Of a DNA stretch of 64,000 bases, positions 26,864 through 35,101 are shown in pieces. The stretch lies in contig NZ_CP015401.2 of the NCBI RefSeq assembly GCF_001688725.2, positions 930,001 through 994,000 of the forward strand, read 5' to 3'. Origin of the DNA: Bacteroides caecimuris. Lineage in GTDB: Bacteria; Bacteroidota; Bacteroidia; Bacteroidales; Bacteroidaceae. Both the position numbers and the translations under genes were made by a program. Position 1 is the stretch's first letter; each line of letters begins with the position of its first letter. Below the pieces are notes generated by a model. That model made no database searches. It had not been told where the DNA came from and was given only the letters and a program-made list of their open reading frames with translations.

Positions 26864-27667
26864 TTACTTTAGTTCATAACAAGCATAGAGTTCAATTTTA
26901 TTTCCTTCAAGAATATCATTGATTTGATACTCCAGTTCGCCCAAACTATTAACACTTGTTATTTGACGGTTGAAACCTAATTGTTCAATCTCCAAATCAA
27001 TACTTAAATGTCCGATTGATATAAAATTATCTTTCAACTTCTCTATATCCGTATAATATAGAGATAACTTGCGTACACCAAAACTTCCCATAACATTAGT
27101 TTTTGTTACAGGAACTTCTTCTATCAAAATCGTATCTATTGTTGGCTTTAGATAGTCATTGTAAGTAGTAGGAACAAAAGCATAATAAGCATCTTTCCTA
27201 TATTGATAAAAATCTTCAAAGATGAAACAGCGATACTTGTTATCAATTTGAAAGGCAATTACTTCTCCCTTTGTAAAAAGACTGTTTACAAGTATTTTAT
27301 GCTTTTTCGGCTTACGTACTTTCAAAATGGGTGCGCTTACCTTTTTGAGTAACTTTTGGAGTGCAATATTTCTTTGCGAAATAGCGGTTTTATCTATTTC
27401 AGCCCAAGTTCTATCAGCTCCGTTTTCCACGATAGCTTTAAGCAGTTTTACAAAATAATCGTCCAAAAGCCCTATTTCCCAAAGCGTAAGACAAGCAGTA
27501 GAAATATAAATTTCTAAATCAAGTGAAGATGATATATTTTGTAATCCATTTTTTAGATACGATTTAATTTCATCTGCCGACTGTCCGCTATCATATCTGT
27601 CCAATATTTCATTTTGAACATCTATGCCTAAATCACTTTCCAATATGTTTGTACCGTCAATCGCCAT
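26864..27667 (-). CDS. Putative immunity protein (DUF4259-like/Imm26-like), copy 1 of 2
   Basis: 267 aa. The ATG at 27667 is used; an ATG within repeat R8 adds 15 repeat-encoded residues in this copy only and is absent in the other copy. N-terminal helical part (AIDGTNILESDLGIDVQNE) is like DUF4259. The C-terminal half has GEVIAFQIDNKYRCFIFEDF, the strand pattern of Imm26-type immunity proteins. Identical protein at 35102-35905. Confidence 0.7.
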   Translation of the reverse strand: MAIDGTNILESDLGIDVQNEILDRYDSGQSADEIKSYLKNGLQNISSSLDLEIYISTACLTLWEIGLLDDYFVKLLKAIVENGADRTWAEIDKTAISQRNIALQKLLKKVSAPILKVRKPKKHKILVNSLFTKGEVIAFQIDNKYRCFIFEDFYQYRKDAYYAFVPTTYNDYLKPTIDTILIEEVPVTKTNVMGSFGVRKLSLYYTDIEKLKDNFISIGHLSIDLEIEQLGFNRQITSVNSLGELEYQINDILEGNKIELYACYELK

Positions 27668-27688
27668 ATTTGTTATTTTTTTTGTTGC

Positions 27689-27734
27689 TAATGGGATAGC
27701 GGGGAACGCCATTAGGCGTTATCACGCTTCGTTA
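27689..27734 (-). repeat. Cassette repeat R8 (stem type B)
   Basis: Stem AACGCC-ATTA-GGCGTT, tag side GTTACCGAT as in R15. The 27745 cassette start does not match it. Confidence 0.85.
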
Positions 27735-27744
27735 CCGATATATT

Positions 27745-28182
27745 CTATAAGTAAATGTTAGACCATTTTGTATCATCGCCCCATTTTCTTTTTTTACTAT
27801 CAATAAGCCACTTATTTGATTTACATACACAGACATAGCAATGAAGTTCCTTCATCAATCCTTTTTCGATACATGTATATACATGGAACTTGTTTTTTGT
27901 AACTCTTTCTATGTCTGTGATAGTTTCTTTACTGGGGTCATATTTATAACTGCCTTCAAGTCCCCATGAAAGGCAATTCGGTAAACCCATTTTTCTGTCC
28001 TTTGAGGTACAGAATTGGATGAAAATAGAACTTATTTTCAACTTCATCAATTCTGTTTTTTCTTTTTCCGACAAATCAGGATTATTGTCTATATCTTCAC
28101 AATATATTTCCCAACCATTCATTTCTGTGAAAAATGCGATGATTGTTCTTTCTATTTCCTGTTTTATTTCTAAATCTTCCAT
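27745..28182 (-). CDS. NTF2-fold-like putative immunity protein
   Basis: 145 aa, cytosolic. Long N-terminal helix, a conserved middle (LPNCLSWGLEGSYKYDPSKE) and the end CYVCVCKSNKWLIDSKKRKWGD, which is the usual last strand pattern (WLID.K) of NTF2-fold immunity proteins. Family call by eye. One of four cassettes whose tags do not match. Confidence 0.6.
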   Translation of the reverse strand: MEDLEIKQEIERTIIAFFTEMNGWEIYCEDIDNNPDLSEKEKTELMKLKISSIFIQFCTSKDRKMGLPNCLSWGLEGSYKYDPSKETITDIERVTKNKFHVYTCIEKGLMKELHCYVCVCKSNKWLIDSKKRKWGDDTKWSNIYL

Positions 28183-28201
28183 TTCTCTAAATTTATTGGT
28201 T

Positions 28202-28247
28202 TAATGGCTAAGCGGGGAACGCTGTCAAGCGTTATCCCGGTTTGTTA
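28202..28247 (-). repeat. Cassette repeat R9 (stem type A)
   Basis: AACGCTGTCAAGCGTT in CGGG/CCCG; tag GTTAATAAC. Confidence 0.9.
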
Positions 28248-28650
28248 ATAACTTTTTTCTTCTCAATAGATGCGAAACTCCAATTACCAAGAGCAGATAG
28301 GCAACCAGCAAACTTTGATAAAACCAATACTTATGAAATTTGCCTATGTCTGCTAAAAAAATCTTTTCGCTTGAACCTTGATGAACCACGAATCTATATT
28401 CATCACAAAACAAATAATATTCAAAACTCATTAGGTAGGCAAGTGCCAATATAGATAAGGCGATTAGGCGTGATATTTTATGATGTAGCCACAAATCGCT
28501 TCCTATAAACAGCACTGAAAAGACAGCCCAATACATAGATGCAAGCGAAAAATGCCACCCTGTTTCGTATAAGGGGCTTATAATACCGATACCTGCATAA
28601 AGCGTACTTGCCAATAGTAAGTAATACAATATTATTTTTATAATTTTCAT
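28225..28650 (-). CDS. Four-helix membrane protein, putative immunity
   Basis: 141 aa from ATG 28650 (a GTG nine bases earlier is possible). Four membrane helices with short loops; ends in a basic tail (RRKKLLTNRDNA). It resembles the 155-aa protein at 35933 in topology and in the ending (LLTNRDN/LLTKQDN), so the two are probably paralogues. The last codons lie in repeat R9. Confidence 0.65.
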   Translation of the reverse strand: MKIIKIILYYLLLASTLYAGIGIISPLYETGWHFSLASMYWAVFSVLFIGSDLWLHHKISRLIALSILALAYLMSFEYYLFCDEYRFVVHQGSSEKIFLADIGKFHKYWFYQSLLVAYLLLVIGVSHLLRRKKLLTNRDNA

Positions 28651-28668
28651 GTTTCGCACTATTGTTAT

Positions 28669-28714
28669 TAATGGGATAGCGTGGAACGCTGGTAGGCGTT
28701 ATCACGCTTTGTTA
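28669..28714 (-). repeat. Cassette repeat R10 (stem type B)
   Basis: GGAACGCTGGTAGGCGTTAT; tag GTTATAAAC matches GTTTATAAT at R11. Confidence 0.9.
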
Positions 28715-28719
28715 TAAAC

Positions 28720-29469
28720 TCAATTTACTTTGCATGATTGGCTTTTATTTACCCACCATTCCTGTTCTTCCACCTCACGAGCCTTTTGTATCTCATCCGT
28801 TGTCAGATTTTCATTGTGATAGGCATTATATAGATTTTCCCAACCATTCTTACGATATTTCGGTGATACAACCCATTCGCCTGCATCATCAAACAAGTAG
28901 AAATTTGCAGGAGTATCGGGTATAATCTCATCTGCCCAAGAACAGACTTTTGTCAGTCCCTTTACGGATTTCCACTTACCCCGATATTCAGATAAGTTCA
29001 ATTTCAGTTCTGCTATTTCATTCCGTCCTTTCTCTATTTGTTGTCCGCTCATCTGATACCCCTGCTTGAAAGAACCGGAGAATGTACCGCTATATCGTTT
29101 ATCTCCGTATTCCGCAAACGAGTAATGCCCGTATATGAAACCGTCCAATTCCGTATATTCACTTTTTATCATTTGGGAACAGGAAGAAATGCTATCTACA
29201 CAAACCTTTCCCTTAAACGGACAGATTACGGATAATCGGGTACGACTGATACCCTTTATCTCATATTCTCTACTATCCATTTTCCGAACTTCGGTAATAT
29301 GGATATCAATTCGGCTACAATCTTCTCCTAATATGCCAATCATGCTTAAATTGTCAAACAAACCTGAAAGGTCTTGCTGCAAAATATCCGCTTTGGGATT
29401 TTGAGAATAGGCTACTCCACAAAACCAAAAGAGTAAAAAGATAATGATATGGTATATTTTCTGTTTCAT
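28720..29469 (-). CDS. Secreted protein, putative periplasmic immunity
   Basis: 249 aa. Signal peptide (IIIFLLFWFCGVAYS then Q). The body is beta-rich with paired cysteines (VICPFKGKVC) and a glycine/aromatic stretch (GYQMSGQQIEKG). Not recognised. Matched tags; a single-gene cassette between R10 and R11. Confidence 0.6.
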   Translation of the reverse strand: MKQKIYHIIIFLLFWFCGVAYSQNPKADILQQDLSGLFDNLSMIGILGEDCSRIDIHITEVRKMDSREYEIKGISRTRLSVICPFKGKVCVDSISSCSQMIKSEYTELDGFIYGHYSFAEYGDKRYSGTFSGSFKQGYQMSGQQIEKGRNEIAELKLNLSEYRGKWKSVKGLTKVCSWADEIIPDTPANFYLFDDAGEWVVSPKYRKNGWENLYNAYHNENLTTDEIQKAREVEEQEWWVNKSQSCKVN

Positions 29470-29487
29470 ATTTTACATTACTGTTTA

Positions 29488-29535
29488 TAATGGTTTGGTG
29501 AGGAACAGCGTTTAGCTGTTGGCTCGACCTTGTTA
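29488..29535 (-). repeat. Cassette repeat R11 (stem type D)
   Basis: AACAGC-GTTT-AGCTGTT with GAG/CTC; tag GTTAGCAAAA. Confidence 0.88.
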
Positions 29536-29543
29536 GCAAAATA

Positions 29544-30338
29544 TTATACCCATTCTAATATTGGGTTAGGTCTATGAACAAGATACTGTTTATTACCCGG
29601 AATTGAAAATGTTATTCCTGTAATGCGATTTCGTTCAAGTTCCTCTTTTAGTTTGTCAGATATATAAATCATCCATGAAAAGTAGGGTATTTGAAACAAA
29701 TCCATTGAAAAATCAAAAGAACGATTAAAATATATCGTATCAACTTGTTCAAAATTCCAATACTCCTCAGATAAAGTAGATATTTGTTTTTGATTTTTTT
29801 CTCTTAGCTTTGCCGTTTCAGACAACTTACTTATCATTTCCGATATAGTTTTGTTATGTATAGGCAAGTTCTCTACATCTTTTCTATCTCTGACTAAGAG
29901 ATATTCTCCTGCATTTGTTTTTATCCGAATATTAGATTTTTCATAATCAATCATTCCTAATATATCATTTTGAATATAGGTAAAGTCGTAATGTAGAGCG
30001 TAATAGTTGGCATCTACCTTATTCCTCTTTTTAGGCATATAAACATCTACATTAAAAAAACGATGTTCGGGTAAAGAACAAAGTTCTATGATGTTTTTGG
30101 CTTTTTCGGATATACACAAATGCTCTATCGGGCTGAAAATAAAATCATTCAACCTATTAAATTCCACATCATCATAAATCCTAATTTCAAGATTTAAGTC
30201 AGGAACTTGTTCCGGATATGCACCGTATTCTTTGATATATTCTCTCAAAGAGAATTTCGGCTGCTTTTTCCAATAGTTCTTTGTAAACTCCGCAGAACTT
30301 GTGTCCTCAACTTCTAATACATAGTATTCTTTGTTCAT
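29544..30338 (-). CDS. Imm43/DUF1629-like putative immunity protein
   Basis: 264 aa, cytosolic. The order YYVLEVEDT, FSPIEHLCISEKAKNIIEL, RFFNVDVYMPKK, NYYALHYDFTYI, MIDYEKS matches the scaffold of the Imm11/DUF1629/Imm43 superfamily (strand, conserved S in a helix start, paired strands, D-x-x-KS). The call is by eye. Tags match over 10 bp. Confidence 0.65.
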   Translation of the reverse strand: MNKEYYVLEVEDTSSAEFTKNYWKKQPKFSLREYIKEYGAYPEQVPDLNLEIRIYDDVEFNRLNDFIFSPIEHLCISEKAKNIIELCSLPEHRFFNVDVYMPKKRNKVDANYYALHYDFTYIQNDILGMIDYEKSNIRIKTNAGEYLLVRDRKDVENLPIHNKTISEMISKLSETAKLREKNQKQISTLSEEYWNFEQVDTIYFNRSFDFSMDLFQIPYFSWMIYISDKLKEELERNRITGITFSIPGNKQYLVHRPNPILEWV

Positions 30339-30355
30339 AGACTTTCTGTTTTTGC

Positions 30356-30402
30356 TAATGGCTTGACAAGGAACTGCGTTTAGCAGCTATCTTGGCTCGT
30401 TA
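30356..30402 (-). repeat. Cassette repeat R12
   Basis: CTGCGTTTAGCAG stem with CAAG/CTTG; tag GTTACTAAC. Confidence 0.88.
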
Positions 30403-30406
30403 CTAA

Positions 30407-30961
30407 CTATTTATTCCACCCATGTAATTCATATTGTTGTTCAACAGTATTTCTGATATATTCATAGGGGGAGTTTTTCAATTCTTTTACGCTTTTTATA
30501 GCTGTGGGCGTACCGATTGATGCCAATTTCCAAATACACTTAGTCCATATAGGAACCATAAAAGTTTCTTCCGCTTCTTGGTCTTCGTAATAGGGAAAAG
30601 TCGTATGCAGGACATCAATATAAAGCCTTTCATCCTTTTTATCATCACGAACAGCTATTAATATGTCCAAGAGTTCTTCATGCTGTTCATGCCAATATTC
30701 TTTCATTAATCGGCGTATATCCTCAATATAATAATCGTCTGGACGCCAAGGACCATATTTATCACAATATAAATAGCATTCCACATATAATACATTCTGC
30801 ATCGTTTCTTTATCTTTTTCTTGTATAGCCATCTTCCACATCTCTCTCAAAGAGTGTGGATTAGACAACAAATCAATGGAAAAGCGTTTATAGAACTCAT
30901 CAAGCGTTATCTTTCCTGCTGCTAAGTCCGTAATAACTCTGTCATCTTCGTTGCTTATCAT
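30407..30961 (-). CDS. Helical putative immunity protein
   Basis: 184 aa, acidic, all-helical, cytosolic. The C-terminal GTPTAIKSVKELKNSPYEYIRNTVEQQ is like a HEAT-type repeat. Family not identified. Tags match (GTTAGTAAT/GTTACTAAC). Confidence 0.6.
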   Translation of the reverse strand: MISNEDDRVITDLAAGKITLDEFYKRFSIDLLSNPHSLREMWKMAIQEKDKETMQNVLYVECYLYCDKYGPWRPDDYYIEDIRRLMKEYWHEQHEELLDILIAVRDDKKDERLYIDVLHTTFPYYEDQEAEETFMVPIWTKCIWKLASIGTPTAIKSVKELKNSPYEYIRNTVEQQYELHGWNK

Positions 30962-30983
30962 ATCTGTTGCTCTAAATTGTTAG

Positions 30984-31028
30984 TAATGGTTAGAAAGGAG
31001 CATCGTCAGATGCTATCTTTCGTCGTTA
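30984..31028 (-). repeat. Cassette repeat R13 (stem type C)
   Basis: Identical to R3 and R20; it travels with the 110-aa cassette. Confidence 0.9.
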
Positions 31029-31338
31029 TATGTATTTCTTGAATATCACTGGCTACTATCATTCCATTCATACCAACAGATGAATCTATATGAATGAACT
31101 TCAAAGTATCTTTTGATTGATAATTCTTCACCCAACTATACTCGCCAATCAGATAGGCTGGTATGTTGGCGTTCGTGAAGATATTGAGTTCAAATATAAC
31201 ATTTTGAATATCAAAAGAAGATAATTCCCACCATTCAACACCTTTACAAACCAAACGAATGTTTGATATAGTAAAGATTAGTGTTGCATCATCTTTTTGG
31301 TATGCGATTGATGTTATTTCTTTATCGTGATATTCCAT
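31006..31338 (-). CDS. Putative immunity protein, 110 aa, copy 2 of 3
   Basis: Protein identical to copies at 24511 and 34391; one silent base change was noticed (gcgattgatg here, gcaattgatg in the other two). The unit shared by the copies runs from TAATG of the R13 side to TACATATAATG of the R14 side. Beyond that point the flanks differ. Confidence 0.78.
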   Translation of the reverse strand: MEYHDKEITSIAYQKDDATLIFTISNIRLVCKGVEWWELSSFDIQNVIFELNIFTNANIPAYLIGEYSWVKNYQSKDTLKFIHIDSSVGMNGMIVASDIQEIHITTKDSI

Positions 31339-31349
31339 ACTGTTACATA

Positions 31350-31396
31350 TAATGGTTTGCAGCTTGCCGCCGTTTAGGCGGAACAGGTGCTTGTTA
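31350..31396 (-). repeat. Cassette repeat R14 (stem type E)
   Basis: CCGCC-GTTTA-GGCGG stem with AGCTTG; tag GTTAGCTACG. Confidence 0.88.
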
Positions 31397-31406
31397 GCTA
31401 CGTTCC

Positions 31407-32030
31407 TTATTGTTCCAGTTTTCGTTTTACAATATCTACAAACTCCTCTTTAGTCATGAACTTGTTTAGAAAGTCTTCTAATGCTCCCTCATTAGTAACA
31501 TCTGTGAAAAACACCTCATGGTCTGTACTCCAGACAATCGGATTCTCTGGATTGAGGTCTGATAAACAGATGTAATAGTAATTGGGATAACTATCCGTAT
31601 AAAGCAATCCTATAAAGGCGGGAGTGGCACAGGTTGAATGTTGAATGATTTCGCCCAACTCTGCATCATCTGAAAACCAATCATTCCATTCTTCAAAATC
31701 TTTTGTCCCTTCTTGAAACGGTGTAAAAGGTTTGGCAACCCAAAATAATTGCCTGCGAGGTTCTTCATTCAATGTATAGTAGGCATCTACCATTTTCTTA
31801 TAGAATGCCTCTCTGTCAGAATTGAACAATTCAGTATTTTCATCCACCCAATCGCCCAAACCTTCAATCGGTTCTGTGTCTTCGGCAGATAGCCAAGGCG
31901 TATCTTCCGGCTTTTTATACAATGCGGTATTAAAAGTTATAGCACACAAGTCTTCGGATAAAGACGTTCCTTTTACATTGGTGACATTACCGCCTAATTG
32001 CTTTATTCGGTTTATAATTTCCTGTTTCAT
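31407..32030 (-). CDS. SMI1/KNR4 (SUKH)-family putative immunity protein
   Basis: 207 aa, cytosolic. The C-terminal half YPNYYYICLSDLNPENPIVW, STDHEVFF and LEDFLNKFMTKEEFVDIV is the typical end of SUKH-fold proteins found beside polymorphic toxins. N-terminal half is acidic and holds the W-rich part (LFWVAKPF, EEWNDWFSDD). Tags match (CGTAGCTAA/TTAGCTACG). Confidence 0.75.
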   Translation of the reverse strand: MKQEIINRIKQLGGNVTNVKGTSLSEDLCAITFNTALYKKPEDTPWLSAEDTEPIEGLGDWVDENTELFNSDREAFYKKMVDAYYTLNEEPRRQLFWVAKPFTPFQEGTKDFEEWNDWFSDDAELGEIIQHSTCATPAFIGLLYTDSYPNYYYICLSDLNPENPIVWSTDHEVFFTDVTNEGALEDFLNKFMTKEEFVDIVKRKLEQ

Positions 32031-32055
32031 GACTTCTATTTTTTTCGTTCGTAGC

Positions 32056-32101
32056 TAATGGCTAAGCGGGGAACGCTGTCAAGCGTTAGCACGCTTTGTT
32101 A
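32056..32101 (-). repeat. Cassette repeat R15
   Basis: AACGCTGTCAAGCGTT stem as R9 but right half CACGC as type B: a mosaic of types A and B. Tag GTTACCGAT. Confidence 0.88.
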
Positions 32102-32109
32102 CCGATGGT

Positions 32110-32643
32110 TTAACTTTCAAAGTCTTTTGAATTAACAAGCCCACGAATAAACTCCTCAAAACATGCTGCAAGCGTAGTAATCTTATAATCGTTTTCTTCA
32201 TCAATATGGACAACACTTGGTTCTCCTGCTAAACCACATTTGCGATAATCCAAGAATATCATATCATGTCCGGCAGAAGGAGTGGTGCATATCGCTATTC
32301 CAATGGTTGGATAGCCCCATTCATCAATCCAAAAACGATTTCCCATTTCTCCGCAAAGAGAATAAGGTTTATCTTTATCTATTCCCATAATTCCACTTAT
32401 TGTTATATGGTTATTTGCCCAAGAAGTCGGGATTTAAGTTGGAAAACATGTATTGACAGGTTCTCCACCATTACATTGTTTTATCAGCGCAATATAAGAT
32501 TGGGGCAATTTATATCCCAATTCATTTTCAATATCTTTAACTTCTTCATCAGTAGGTGTTGTCCCTATATAATATTTTTGGGCATATTCATTATTATCCC
32601 AAAAACTGGAAAAGTCAAAATCTTTAAAAGGAGTTTTATTCAT
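32110..32643 (-). pseudogene. SUKH (SMI1/KNR4) gene with a premature stop codon
   Basis: One reading frame of 178 codons with a TAA at 32434-32436 (codon 70). Before the stop: a SUKH N-terminus ending CNGGEPVNTCFPT. After it, in the same frame: IPTSWANNHITISGI, then YSLCGEMGNRFWIDEWGYP, SAGHDMIFLDYRKCG and a typical C-terminus. Both halves are needed for the fold. No repeat separates them and the outer tags match (ATCGGTAA/TTACCGAT), so they are one cassette. A single base change (for example AAA or GAA to TAA) explains it. A restart at ATG 32388 is possible but would lack the N-terminal domain. Confidence 0.85.
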
Positions 32644-32668
32644 GACTGTATATTTTCTGTTTTATCGG

Positions 32669-32715
32669 TAATGGTTTGACGGGGAACGGCGTTAGTCCGT
32701 TATCCCGTCTTGTTA
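32669..32715 (-). repeat. Cassette repeat R17
   Basis: AACGGC-GTTA-GTCCGTT with ACGGGG/CCCGT; tag GTTAATATTAAA. Confidence 0.88.
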
Positions 32716-32724
32716 ATATTAAAT

Positions 32725-33330
32725 TTATGTTTCCTGATAGATTGTTTCAGAATATAATTCTGTCGAAAGAATAATAGATTTTAATTCTCCATTAGGTTTA
32801 TAATCAAATGAATGTTGTAACGTATCCTGTTCAATATCATTTCTATCAAATTGTCTTATAACTATTTTTTGTAGGCGGTCATTTTCATAAAAATATGTTT
32901 CTTCTCTACTTCCACGAGAACCCTTTGAATACATTTTCTCTATTTTACCATTACTTCCATATTGATAATATCGGACATTCACAATACGTTTGCTATTATC
33001 ATATGCAATAGTTTTCATAAGTTCCTTTTCATAAATGAAAAAGGTGTAATAGAATTGATTTTTAAGTTCCAAGCCCTCTCGGATTTCTATAATTTGATTT
33101 TTTACATCGAAATAATAAGTAAATAGGTTATTAGTTGTTTTGAGAGAAGTTACATTTCCAACTATTTTCCCTTGCTTAAACCTGTTTCTTTGATAAGAAT
33201 AAGGGGATATTTCGTAGAACTCACCTTTGTAATTCTCTTCCCTTACAACATTCTTATCAATTTCTCTTTTCAATTCATCAAACATATTTCTCAATGAATT
33301 AAAATCATCTTTCAATTTATCAGGTATCAT
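32725..33330 (-). CDS. Putative immunity protein, unknown family
   Basis: 201 aa, cytosolic, beta-rich. Contains a run of strands with YD/wapA-like spacing (YYQYGSNGKIEKMYSKGS, TYFYENDRLQKIVIRQFD, HSFDYKPNGELKSIIL). Not recognised. Tags match over 11 bp. Confidence 0.6.
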   Translation of the reverse strand: MIPDKLKDDFNSLRNMFDELKREIDKNVVREENYKGEFYEISPYSYQRNRFKQGKIVGNVTSLKTTNNLFTYYFDVKNQIIEIREGLELKNQFYYTFFIYEKELMKTIAYDNSKRIVNVRYYQYGSNGKIEKMYSKGSRGSREETYFYENDRLQKIVIRQFDRNDIEQDTLQHSFDYKPNGELKSIILSTELYSETIYQET

Positions 33331-33348
33331 AGTGTTTCCTTTTAATAT

Positions 33349-33391
33349 TAATGGTTAGCAGGGAACGGCTTGCCGTTATCCTGCGTTGTTA
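33349..33391 (-). repeat. Cassette repeat R18 (stem type G)
   Basis: AACGGC-TT-GCCGTT within AGCAGG/CCTGC; tag GTTAGCAAC. Confidence 0.88.
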
Positions 33392-34032
33392 GCAACCTCT
33401 TTAATTCTCACCTGATATTTTTGTAATTGCCATTTTTTATCAATCAACAAATATGTTGCGGACAATTCGTTTTTAGAATCGTCTATTATCCAAGTTAAAT
33501 CTTGAACTTTAATACCTTGCTCATTGTCTGCAAATCTTTTCTCTTTCGGATTGCCAAATAACTTTATACAATGTTCATAAGATGAAGTTTCTATTACAGA
33601 TAGTTTATATTGTCCGTTTTCGTTTGGTAGCCATAAATTTTCGATAAGGAATAACCGCATATCCTCTACTAATTCTTTTTCTACTGATTTGAGAACGGGG
33701 AGTTTATATATGTATTTATGTATATTAGCAGAGAAAAATGGAAAGAAGTGTTTTCCCATTATTCTTCGCTGCATAGATACATTATCTTTGTATGGATTAA
33801 ATTCATCCAGTGGCATTATTAAATCCATACCCAACCAATTTACATCTTTTTCATATCTCACTTTCGACCTAATACCTACTGTGGAATATAATGCCCTAAA
33901 ACAAAACAAGAAAACAAAGTCTATTTCACTATATTTCGTTTCTATAATTCCCGAAAAATCTTTCAAATCATTGCTTATGTCTGAGACCTTGATGTATCCC
34001 GGAGAATCCGATGTTATTCTTATTCGTTCCAT
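33376..34032 (-). CDS. Putative immunity protein, unknown family
   Basis: 218 aa, cytosolic, mixed alpha/beta. Features seen: FVFLFCFRALYSTVG, MPLDEFNPYKDN, TWIIDDSKNELSATYLLI. The last residues (EVANNAG) are encoded by repeat R18. Not recognised. Confidence 0.6.
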   Translation of the reverse strand: MERIRITSDSPGYIKVSDISNDLKDFSGIIETKYSEIDFVFLFCFRALYSTVGIRSKVRYEKDVNWLGMDLIMPLDEFNPYKDNVSMQRRIMGKHFFPFFSANIHKYIYKLPVLKSVEKELVEDMRLFLIENLWLPNENGQYKLSVIETSSYEHCIKLFGNPKEKRFADNEQGIKVQDLTWIIDDSKNELSATYLLIDKKWQLQKYQVRIKEVANNAG

Positions 34033-34053
34033 ATTTGTTGATTATATTGTTGC

Positions 34054-34101
34054 TAATGTTTGGCAGCTAATCGCCATTTCTGGCGATTGAGGTGCGTGTT
34101 A
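34054..34101 (-). repeat. Cassette repeat R19 (stem type F)
   Basis: AATCGCCA-TTTC-TGGCGATT perfect 8-bp stem; tag GTTAGTGATATT. Copy of R21. Confidence 0.9.
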
Positions 34102-34109
34102 GTGATATT

Positions 34110-34352
34110 TTATATTTTAATACAAAGCATATTTTCTATGTAATTGACAAGCTCGATTCTATCCATTTCCATGCATGAATCAGCATCCATCATCATTATT
34201 TCATAGACGACCTCTTTCAACTTTTCATCTGTAATTATATAATCAGAATAGCATAAAAAGGCGTATTGGGCAATTTCTATAGCATCATAATTGTCATGAT
34301 GTACATATTGCCTTATTTCACTTGCAAACATTTCTTTTGATAATAACTTCAT
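34110..34352 (-). CDS. Putative immunity protein, 80 aa, copy 1 of 2
   Basis: Small acidic helical protein (VHHDNYDAIEIAQYAFLCYS, EIMMMDADSCMEMD), similar in size and charge to DNase-colicin-type immunity proteins, though no family is claimed. Identical to 34791-35033. Tags match over 12 bp. Confidence 0.7.
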   Translation of the reverse strand: MKLLSKEMFASEIRQYVHHDNYDAIEIAQYAFLCYSDYIITDEKLKEVVYEIMMMDADSCMEMDRIELVNYIENMLCIKI

Positions 34353-34368
34353 ATTTTAACAATATCAC

Positions 34369-34413
34369 TAATGGTTAGAAAGGAGCATCGTCAGATGCTA
34401 TCTTTCGTCGTTA
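34369..34413 (-). repeat. Cassette repeat R20 (stem type C)
   Basis: Identical to R3 and R13. Confidence 0.9.
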
Positions 34414-34723
34414 TATGTATTTCTTGAATATCACTGGCTACTATCATTCCATTCATACCAACAGATGAATCTATATGAATGAACTTCAAAGTATCTTTTG
34501 ATTGATAATTCTTCACCCAACTATACTCGCCAATCAGATAGGCTGGTATGTTGGCGTTCGTGAAGATATTGAGTTCAAATATAACATTTTGAATATCAAA
34601 AGAAGATAATTCCCACCATTCAACACCTTTACAAACCAAACGAATGTTTGATATAGTAAAGATTAGTGTTGCATCATCTTTTTGGTATGCAATTGATGTT
34701 ATTTCTTTATCGTGATATTCCAT
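34391..34723 (-). CDS. Putative immunity protein, 110 aa, copy 3 of 3
   Basis: Same protein as 24511 and 31006. This copy is sandwiched between the two identical 80-aa cassettes, so the local order is 80-aa, 110-aa, 80-aa. That order needs at least two separate insertion or copying events, not one block duplication. Confidence 0.78.
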   Translation of the reverse strand: MEYHDKEITSIAYQKDDATLIFTISNIRLVCKGVEWWELSSFDIQNVIFELNIFTNANIPAYLIGEYSWVKNYQSKDTLKFIHIDSSVGMNGMIVASDIQEIHITTKDSI

Positions 34724-34734
34724 ACTGTTACATA

Positions 34735-34782
34735 TAATGTTTGGCAGCTAATCGCCATTTCTGGCGATTGAGGTGCGTGTTA
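34735..34782 (-). repeat. Cassette repeat R21 (stem type F)
   Basis: Identical core to R19. Confidence 0.9.
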
Positions 34783-34790
34783 GTGATATT

Positions 34791-35033
34791 TTATATTTTA
34801 ATACAAAGCATATTTTCTATGTAATTGACAAGCTCGATTCTATCCATTTCCATGCATGAATCAGCATCCATCATCATTATTTCATAGACGACCTCTTTCA
34901 ACTTTTCATCTGTAATTATATAATCAGAATAGCATAAAAAGGCGTATTGGGCAATTTCTATAGCATCATAATTGTCATGATGTACATATTGCCTTATTTC
35001 ACTTGCAAACATTTCTTTTGATAATAACTTCAT
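34791..35033 (-). CDS. Putative immunity protein, 80 aa, copy 2 of 2
   Basis: Same as the 34110 gene over the whole cassette. On its high-coordinate side the shared sequence ends at AATATCACTAATGGTT, the proposed crossover. Confidence 0.7.
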   Translation of the reverse strand: MKLLSKEMFASEIRQYVHHDNYDAIEIAQYAFLCYSDYIITDEKLKEVVYEIMMMDADSCMEMDRIELVNYIENMLCIKI

Positions 35034-35049
35034 ATTTTAACAATATCAC

Positions 35050-35095
35050 TAATGGTTTAGCGGGGAACGCTGTTTAGCGTTATCCCGGTTTGTTA
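35050..35095 (-). repeat. Cassette repeat R22 (stem type A)
   Basis: Identical to R7. Confidence 0.9.
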
Positions 35096-35101
35096 GCAAC
35101 T

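Noticed and set aside
32389..32433. A repeat (R16) or separate gene boundary between 32110-32388 and 32434-32643
   Set aside because: No TAATG/GTTA edges or hairpin. The two frames are in phase and form one SUKH gene across a stop codon.
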